Assembly: GCA_019137255.1 (NCBI GenBank)
Contig: WPDH01000310.1
Coordinates: forward strand, 1 to 22,721
Reading direction: 5' to 3'
DNA from: Corinectria fuckeliana
Lineage: Eukaryota; Ascomycota; Sordariomycetes; Hypocreales; Nectriaceae
DNA length: 22,721 nucleotides
Positions 16,182 to 22,721 of this stretch are shown here, in pieces. Numbering within the stretch: position 1 is the first letter of the stretch; the number at the start of each line of letters is the position of its first letter. The notes beneath the pieces were generated by a model. That model was not told the DNA's origin and searched no databases. It saw nothing but the letters and a program-made list of their open reading frames with translations. A program made the translations under genes and the position numbers.

Positions 16182-18504
16182 TCATACCAATCCTCTCCGC
16201 CAGGACGACCATCTGCTCTGCCGCCTCCGCCGAGATCTGCGAGTCCGCCACTTCATGGAAAGCGCCCAATGGCAGACACTAAGAATGCCCACGCCGATCG
16301 CCAGTCCCAAAAGAACAAACTTGAACAATCGATCACCATCAAATAACTGGGCCACCAAAGCGAGAGTGGCCAAGAACTTGAATAGTCAGCTTTCGCACCG
16401 AGAGATAGGACGCTGTGGATAATGCGCCTGGACTTACAAGTGCGCTAAACGTCAATGTTCTAACGCTCTGCCCTAGATCACGCTGAGCGTCTCCGTTCTC
16501 GTGTTGTCGCTGTAGACTCAAGTTAGCTCAGTTCCATATCGGTCCCGTATAGTTTATATGTTGCAGGGCTGGGAAAGGGATTCCTAGCTCCAATGCTTCC
16601 AGTGCTTCCTTACCTCAATTCTGATCTCTTCAAATCTACTGATGCATCGCTCGATGCCTTGCTCAACAGCCTTCAGATCGTCCAAAGAAGTACGCAGACT
16701 CTTCAACGACGTGATGGCTCGTTTGTCGCCACTCAGGGACTGAAACAGGCGACCCTTGGGAACTTCGTCTTGGTCGAACACCACTTCGTCTCTGAAAAAG
16801 CGTGCCCATTCGCCTCGGAGTTGAGATATGGACCCTAGTACCATACGCAGAGTATTCAGAGATTTCGTTGTCCATTCCTTGGTTTCATCCGGGGAAAGAT
16901 GATAAGACGGATCTTCCAAGGGAGTTGATGACTATTACCAACCGTTAGTGTGTATATCAGGTATAGGGTCTTGAAGCAGAGGGCATGAGTAGAGAGAGAG
17001 GTCTGACTCCTGCCCTTGGACACCGGATGGTATAACCTACATGACGTCTCAAACTAGCCTTGAACCAATACAAAATCTTCCGCTGATGGTCCACAACTAG
17101 CTTGGCGTACTTTTCTGCAAACTGGAGGAAGTATGAGCGTGGAGGAGAAGTCGTCGGAAATGTAGGCTCGAGGGTGATAGGGTCAATATCTTGGCCCTCG
17201 TCCAGCCCTTCAATGTCCACTTCCTCCTCCGTTTCCAGCAAGGGGAGGACTTCAAAGGAGTCTTCGTTGAGAAAAACGGCGGTCCAGCACCCTTCGCTCC
17301 TCCCAGTCGACATGAACGAACCAGTCGGTTCATAAAGCCACACCTGATCCAGCAAGTCCGGTTCCTCAGTACAGTCCTCGCTTGTTAGATTCTTAGGATT
17401 TAAGAAGGACAGATCGTGACGTTGGCGGAGTCTTCGCCCGCTTCCAAAGGTCCGAGTGTCTTCCTGGTTCTTTTTGCTGATGGCAAAGTAGGGGAAATCG
17501 GCACGAATGATGAAGGATCCGTTCCACGTGTACTTGAAAAGGGAGAGAAGTCAGCAACGGGTTCGAACACTGTAATTTAATGAAGCAGCGCCACTTACAG
17601 AGTCCTTGACGCTCATGCTTGGTGCGGGATCTCTGTTAACATAGTTCTCAAAGAGTTCCCGAAACCCTTCGGCCTGTGACTGAGACGCAGTCTTGATCAA
17701 GCTTAGAAAGCAAGCTCCATCTGCGTGATTGATGTATCTTCAGACTCTTGATCAGTTTCTGGTGAGAACGTTGAGTGGCAGTCAGGATACTTACATCCGT
17801 CGTGGAGGGGGATTTACAGTCCCATCGTTGTTAGGGTTCTCTGGCAGTCGCTGCAACACAATTCGCAAATCAACACAGGGGCCATTTCTGATTCTATTGA
17901 GGCCCTTCGCCTCTTCAGGGAAGTTTCTACGTACCTTGCGCGCAAGCACCTCCCCCAACTGCCTCGGAGAGATTCCTGCACCATAGTTGAACGGGGCGCT
18001 GGGGTCCTGGAAGTTGGTATTTCGATCCGACACCCATGCCTCGGTCTTGTGCTGCGTATCTTGATGATGTTCCCGTGTCCCCGGAGGTGCCGGCGTAACA
18101 GAGGGGTCTAGGTCGACCTCGGCGCCTTTGCAGAAGTCCTCAATCCTCGTCACAAGACTTGCAGAGAATTTGGATCGTGAATCGGGAAGGATGAAAAATC
18201 CCACATCGCTGGAACCCGAATCGTACTGGTTCTTGAATTCGAGCCAAGGCGTGTTCTCGTCCGAGTTTATGATGTATTTTCCGGGCGAATACCGATCCAG
18301 CCAGGCATCCGGCCGGGGCGGGTCGGCCCAGGTGGTAATGGCGGCAACAAAGCCTCGGAAGGCTCCAGCATTTCGCCCGCGAGCCGACCCGGCTTGTCGA
18401 TCATTCAAGTTCGGCCGCACCATCCCGTGAGGCGAGATGCGGAGGGGCGTTGCGACCCTAGGAGTACTGGTCAGTCCAGGATATCCTAGATGGTAAATAC
18501 GCAT
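16182..18504 (-). CDS. Fungal membrane protein with CorA-like C-terminal topology
   Basis: Six exons (17795-18504, 17599-17737, 17041-17532, 16614-16931, 16438-16509, 16182-16376) join in frame to 641 residues. The open frame extends to 18633 with further ATGs at 18549 and 18633; the N-terminus is uncertain. The first ~550 residues are soluble, including WNGSFIIRADFPYFAIS and an acidic linker (EVDIEGLDEGQDID). A probable coiled coil (about 500-565) precedes two hydrophobic helices at about 571-589 and 596-616, then a very basic tail (KWRTRRSRRRR). A large cytosolic domain, a helical stalk and two close C-terminal helices resemble fungal CorA-like Mg2+ transporter-fold proteins, but I see no GMN pore signature, so transport is not supported. 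Three of the five introns end in AAG rather than CAG or TAG. It is tandem with the zinc-ribbon gene. Confidence 0.75.
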
Positions 18505-18646
18505 CGTCACCCCAGGCAAGACAGCCACAACCACAGCAACAACGGCCATCACTTTACCACTTTCGATCGACGTCGGCTTTTTCGTAGCACAAGAAACCGA
18601 AGACTTTTGTCTATGACCATTTTGATAGTACATCGACCCTCATCTG

Positions 18647-18690
18647 TGCCGCCCCTCCTCCTACTCCTCCTCCTCCTCCTGCTCCACTCA
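18647..18690. repeat. CTC trinucleotide-rich microsatellite
   Basis: A run of ctc/cct units with few interruptions lies in the short interval between the zinc-ribbon gene stop (18722) and the membrane protein start. On the transcribed minus strand it is a GAG/AGG-rich purine stretch and may form part of the promoter or leader of the membrane protein gene. Confidence 0.8.
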
Positions 18691-18721
18691 CCCCCACCAC
18701 TCCCAGGAACCAACGTACCCT

Positions 18722-19320
18722 TTAGTTTCCAGTATCGTTCTGGTCTTCGGGTTCCGGAAGCCCCTCGGAGCCTCGAATATTGAATCGTTGTGTGTTGCAG
18801 TTGGGGCACCTCGGGACGCCGCAGTGTGGGCAAGGATCGACGCTGACCTTCATCCCACCGTGGCCGCAGCAGCACTGGGGGGTCGTCAGTGTATTCATAC
18901 AAACGGCGTCCACACAGACAGGCGACGTGTGCTGCTATAGACCAGGTTGGGTACGCACGCATATCCAGATCCAGACCACTTTTCTCCGAGGCGGCAATTG
19001 TTGTATTGGCAGTGGTTGTCTTGGTGGTGGCGGTGCTGTCGCACATCGATTCCTGTCAGCAACTTGTCCATTGTACGTAGGAGCCCAAGGGCTAACGAAG
19101 AGAAAAAAAAAAGAGGCAAAAGAGGCGGCAAGTAAAGAGGCAGGAAAAAGGCAAACGAACAACCTTGGGCCGCCTCCTCGAGGCTGTCGTCTGGCCAAGA
19201 GTCCGGCTCGGTAGACAGCTTCCAAAACCCCAAGCAGCCAGGCCCAGATCCCGATGACTTGGGGGGCGGAGGTTCCGATGGAAGCCCCATCTCTGGCTTC
19301 TGCGCTCCATCATCAGTCAC
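18722..19320 (-). CDS. Small Cys-rich, zinc-ribbon-like protein
   Basis: A three-exon model (19164-19320, 18955-19091, 18722-18874) closes in frame to 148 residues. The N-terminal half is Pro/Ser-rich (MTDDGAQKPEMG..., PPPPKSSGSG). The C-terminal part has a dense cysteine cluster: CCCCGHGG (98-105), CPHC (113-116) and CPNC (121-124), fitting a zinc ribbon of the CxC/CxxC/CxxC kind seen in many short uncharacterised ascomycete proteins. The last exon is well supported: acceptor ccccccag follows ctgacg, and the Cys frame runs to a TAA. The first intron has a long pyrimidine tract and gttag acceptor but an unusual gttgtt donor, and exon 2 is open in two frames, so the middle of the protein is uncertain. 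Its role is unknown; zinc binding is likely. Confidence 0.5.
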
Positions 19321-21023
19321 ATGAGCTATGCCATCAACCCACGCGATCAGAAGGCCAAAGGGTCCGTACCAATTGTCACAGGTCGAACGCCCTGTCGGCC
19401 CTCAATTGGGCTTATTGGCGGGGGCTCTCGCAGCGAAACGTTAAAGCAAGGCAGTGTGTACTGTAAATAAGGCGTCCAGAAGGCAAAAGTTAAGGAAAAG
19501 TCGGGTGTGCGGTGTGGTTCGCCATGGCTGGAAAGTGGATATCTATGCTCTGGCATTCAAAGGGATGGATGACATCGCTTCCCAGTGAAACAATGAATCA
19601 CACAGCATGTCTTAATAAATTGGATCTTCACGACACAACAGGTGGTGGTATCTTCCGGGTGGTGGCATCCTCCGGTTGCTGGCATAAAACTGTCGTGCCT
19701 TGACGGTGGTGGGGGGGGCATCCTACCTGGTGACTGCATTGTGAAGCTTTCATGATGCCAGCTCGACAGCCAGTGGGGATCAGGAGATCACTATTCGTAC
19801 CATCGTGCTCGCCAAGAGTTGGGACGAAATCCTCGAACAAGGAGGCAACCGAGAGGCCTTCGTGATTAGCCTCGCACTAGCCGTCACCGACTCACCGGGA
19901 AGCAGGCATGTTCAAGCAGGGCGAATGACCAACAAGTAACCTAGAAGCACTATATTCCGCACTTCGGGAGGGGGCTGTTGAGGCTGGCTGCTGGCATTGT
20001 GATTGAGGGGCGAAGCATGTCCCTTCCCCACATTACCATTGTTTGGTCAAGATTGAATTTGCAGTTTCTTGATCTTCAATATCTAGTACAGAGTACTTGG
20101 TTTCTTGGATTGGATCCCCGGCGTGTGGGGCCGGGCCGGGTCGGGGGAGTCCTTCGCGGCTTCCCAGACCGCCCGCCCGGGTAACGCACAAGAGAATTCC
20201 TATTCGTAGATTAACGCTGGACTACTAGTAGAGGAAGATAAAAAGGAAACTAAAAGGAGAAACTTAGACCGAGCAAGAAAGCTCGCAGCTAACTAAACCG
20301 CCGGTTCATTCCCATCTACCGAACTACGCAAACCCACCGCATCACACGAGCTCGGTACGGCTGGAAAATCACTGGACGGCCTGTCGCATTCCGAGTTTCT
20401 CCCTTTCCCCATAAACCTAGCACACGTTACGCCAGCACGGGCCCTGAGTACAGTCGATACCAGTACAAGCCCACAGCATTGGCGATCAATGCACTTTCCA
20501 GAGCGATTGCAGCGTCCCGAGAGGGCGGCCATGCTGAGCGGCCTCACCGGTGTCGTCCCGATGCAACATCACGGATAGATGGGGCTGGGCGCTGCGTGCC
20601 CTGCGGGTATCGGAGAGTACGAACTAATTAAGTAAGCCGGCTGCGAAGCCGTGTTTGCGAGAGCTGGTCTGTCAAGCGGCCATGTTCGCACAATCACGGC
20701 AGGAATCTGTGCCTTTGTATCGGGTAAGGCACTGCTGGCACCCGGCCGTATTACGCTCCTTCGAAGCCATGGAGCTAGTCCGGTCTTGCAGTTGCAACGA
20801 GGCCCGTTCGCGACATGAGCCCGTTTTGTTAACTGTTCTACAACTTGCATCATGCGCGATGATGGTGGGACACTGAGGTGCTGGGTTTATGCTGTAGAGG
20901 TAAAGTCGCGTCGCCGATCTTCACCGGTGGCTGCGTACGTACTTCGCGTAGTAATGTCATCATCATCCCAACATACTTCGTCGTCTTCGGCAGTTTGGTT
21001 TTCCTTGAATGCTTCCAGCCCTG
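19321..21023. other. Gene-poor right edge of the island
   Basis: No supported gene is seen in this 1.7 kb. Its left end must hold the promoter of the minus-strand zinc-ribbon gene. Short ORFs occur on both strands (for example 20293-20547 minus with several Cys, and 20569-20853 minus), but none has a recognisable domain, signal peptide or splice pattern. Composition is still normal (CpG and CpA are present), so it is not RIP-saturated. Confidence 0.5.
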
Positions 21024-21086
21024 TTACAGAAGGCTATAGGGCCTGGTGTCTTATATTAACTTTTTTGGGAAATTTCGCTAGAGTTA
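21024..21086 (+). repeat. Inverted repeat, right copy; possible LTR start
   Basis: This is the reverse complement of 1631-1695, sharing the 20-base core gcctggtgtcttatattaac (21041-21060) and ttacagaaggctata (21024-21038). It keeps CC where the left copy has TT, so it is less RIP-damaged. Read outward on the plus strand the element starts tgttacag at 21022, like the TG terminus of an LTR, and is followed by TATA-like tandem units. AT-rich DNA begins directly after it. Confidence 0.7.
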
Positions 21087-22721
21087 CTCTATACTATATG
21101 CTTATATAACCCTATATGCTCTTATATAACCCTGTTTTATATATATTAATTAATCCCTAAATATTTTTAAGTTTTTTTTTACTAGAGTTACTTAATATAA
21201 TATACTCTTATATAATCTTATTATATATATTTATTAAGATCTTAAGATTAGAGGTATATAACCTTAAGTTATATATCTAGTTATAGCTTAAAAAAACCTT
21301 TTATTATAATTTAATTTTTTCTTTTTTTTTTTTTAATATTATATTTCTAAGTATAAATATCTCTCTCTTTTAATTAGATTTATACTATTATATTATCTTT
21401 TTAATTACTATTTTTTTATATATAGTTTTATATAGCTAAAAGTTATATTTTAATACTTATTTTACTTATTTTAGTTTACTTTTAATAACTTTTAATTTCT
21501 TATATATTTATATATAATAGTAAGCTAACTTTTATTCTAGTAAAAAGTATTATCTTATATTTATTTATTTTTTTTTTTCTCTTATTACTAATTATTTATA
21601 AAAATATATCTTTTTATATAATTATATTCTTATATATAATATTATATAATAAAATACTTTTTATATAAAAAGATATTACTAAAAAAAAGAAGACTATTAT
21701 TTAAACTCTAATTATTTTACTTTTTATCTTTTTTTTCTTATTATTTTTTAATATAATAAATAATAATATTATAATAAGTATTAAGCTTAATAATAAATAC
21801 TTTTAGTATCTTTCTAAGAAGATACTTAATATAATTACTTATAAGTTTATATTTAATATTAAATAGCTTATTATAAACTTAAACTTAACTATTTAAGCTT
21901 TTATAAAAGATTTAGCTAAAACTAATACTAAAAGTCTTATAGTAATTAAAATAACTAAAATTAGTATTTTTTTTATTTATTTATTTAAGTATATAATCTT
22001 ATACTTACTTATATTAAGACTCTTATAAGCTTAAGATTTATAATAAGATTATAACTAATCTAAAGATAATACTATATACTATTAACTTATATAATACCTA
22101 AAATTATAATACTATATTTTATTATCTTTATAATATTAAATATAATACTATAAAGTTATATAATAAATATAAATAAAATAATAGTACTCTTATTAGATAT
22201 ATTATTACTTATAATACTTACTTATATACTAATTATTATTAAAACTACTTTAATATTTTTTACTTTTTTAGTAAGTTTTCTTATACTTATATATAATCTT
22301 ATATATATTATTAAGTCTTTTTTAGTTAAAAGACTTAATACTAAGTATAAAGCTCTTACTAATAGTAAAAATAGCTCTAAAAGTAAGAATATAAACCTAT
22401 TTAAAAGTCTTAATTATAAGTTTTATCTTAAAATCTTAAAGATTTTTAAAAAGGCTACTAACTATAAGAAAAAAAAGTATATTTTAGTATATTAAGATAT
22501 TTTATTTTAAATACTTAACTATAAATATTTACTAAAAAAAAAATTAGATATAAGATTTTAACTTTTTTTAGTTTTTTTTATAATAATAATAAAATTATAA
22601 TTTTAAGTATAATAATATATCTTAGTATATAAAAGTATATAGACTATTATAATACTTATACTAATTAGCTAAGATAATTAAATTTAATTATATTAATAAT
22701 TTAACTTTTTTTTTTTTACTA
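21087..22721. repeat. AT-rich, RIP-saturated isochore (right flank)
   Basis: It has the same signature as the left flank: nearly pure A/T, residual C before T, residual G after A, and CpA, TpG and CpG practically missing. No ORF survives. A degenerate second copy of the boundary motif ctagagttact occurs at about 21182-21192 (first at 21078-21088), followed by a tataatctta relic of the tandem units, so the decayed DNA is itself repeated. The region runs to the end of the window. Confidence 0.88.
21094..21133 (+). repeat. Tandem copies of a TATATAACCCT-containing unit
   Basis: Two head-to-tail copies of about 18-20 bases (ctatatg, then ct or ctct, then tatataaccct) lie just outside the right inverted repeat. 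In an LTR such TATA-like units could be promoter elements; this is inference. Confidence 0.65.

Noticed and set aside
19512..19703. Short direct similarities of ggtggt(g/t)atc type near 19640-19720
   Set aside because: They are low-complexity GGT/GGC-rich repeats with no consistent unit or spacing.
20293..20547. 84-codon Cys-containing ORF on the minus strand
   Set aside because: No signal peptide, no regular Cys spacing, no splice or promoter signals; probably chance.
1631..21086. Giant transposon (Starship) carrying the island
   Set aside because: No DUF3435 tyrosine recombinase or other captain gene is seen, essential genes such as SmG lie inside, and the inverted repeats look like parts of the RIP-damaged flanks.
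1..22721. CRISPR arrays, tRNA or rRNA genes
   Set aside because: No spaced direct repeats and no cloverleaf or rRNA-like segments were recognised on either strand by eye; a tRNA search program was not available.

Overview
The window looks like a piece of a filamentous ascomycete genome (Pezizomycotina, probably Sordariomycetes). The evidence is short introns (about 53-190 bp, most 55-70) with GTRNGT-like donors and CTRAC-type branch sites, typical fungal protein families, and two flanks with the dinucleotide profile of saturated repeat-induced point mutation (RIP).

Layout. Bases 1-1630 and about 21087-22721 are extremely AT-rich, gene-free isochores. In them C survives almost only before T and G almost only after A. 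Between them is a GC-balanced island of about 19.4 kb. Both edges of the island carry the same ~65 bp sequence in inverted orientation (1631-1695 and 21024-21086), probably ends of the same RIP-damaged repeat family.

Inside the island, from left to right: an orphan Gln-rich 227-aa protein (minus); a single-exon EthA-type FAD monooxygenase with a Baeyer-Villiger fingerprint (plus); a probable small spliced gene of ambiguous frame (minus, 5619-6137); a probable 60-aa spliced gene (plus, 6771-7143); a six-exon membrane-anchored cytochrome P450 (plus, 8044-9870); the spliceosome-disassembly factor Ntr2 (minus) head-to-head with the Sm-core protein SmG (plus); a Cdc25/Acr2-type rhodanese (minus); an arginyl-tRNA synthetase-like protein (minus); a six-exon membrane protein with CorA-like topology (minus); and a small Cys-rich zinc-ribbon-like protein (minus). 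About 1.7 kb without a convincing gene follows.

How the genes may work together. Ntr2 and SmG are housekeeping RNA-processing genes sharing a 208 bp bidirectional promoter. The monooxygenase and the P450 are typical tailoring enzymes of secondary metabolism, but no PKS, NRPS, terpene or other core synthase is visible. The most unusual gene is the ArgRS-like protein. It keeps most of the ArgRS fold and tRNA-binding regions but has lost the HIGH motif, the compensating lysine before it and the KMSKS-equivalent loop, so it is either a pseudoenzyme or an aminoacyl-tRNA enzyme recruited to a new job. A functional link between it and the oxidative pair is inference only; housekeeping genes lie between them.

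Exon boundaries were assigned by eye from splice signals and reading phase. Multi-exon models for conserved families (P450, SmG, Ntr2, rhodanese, ArgRS-like) close in frame and are firm. The two small genes at 5.6-7.1 kb, the N-terminus of the membrane protein and the zinc-ribbon model are less certain.
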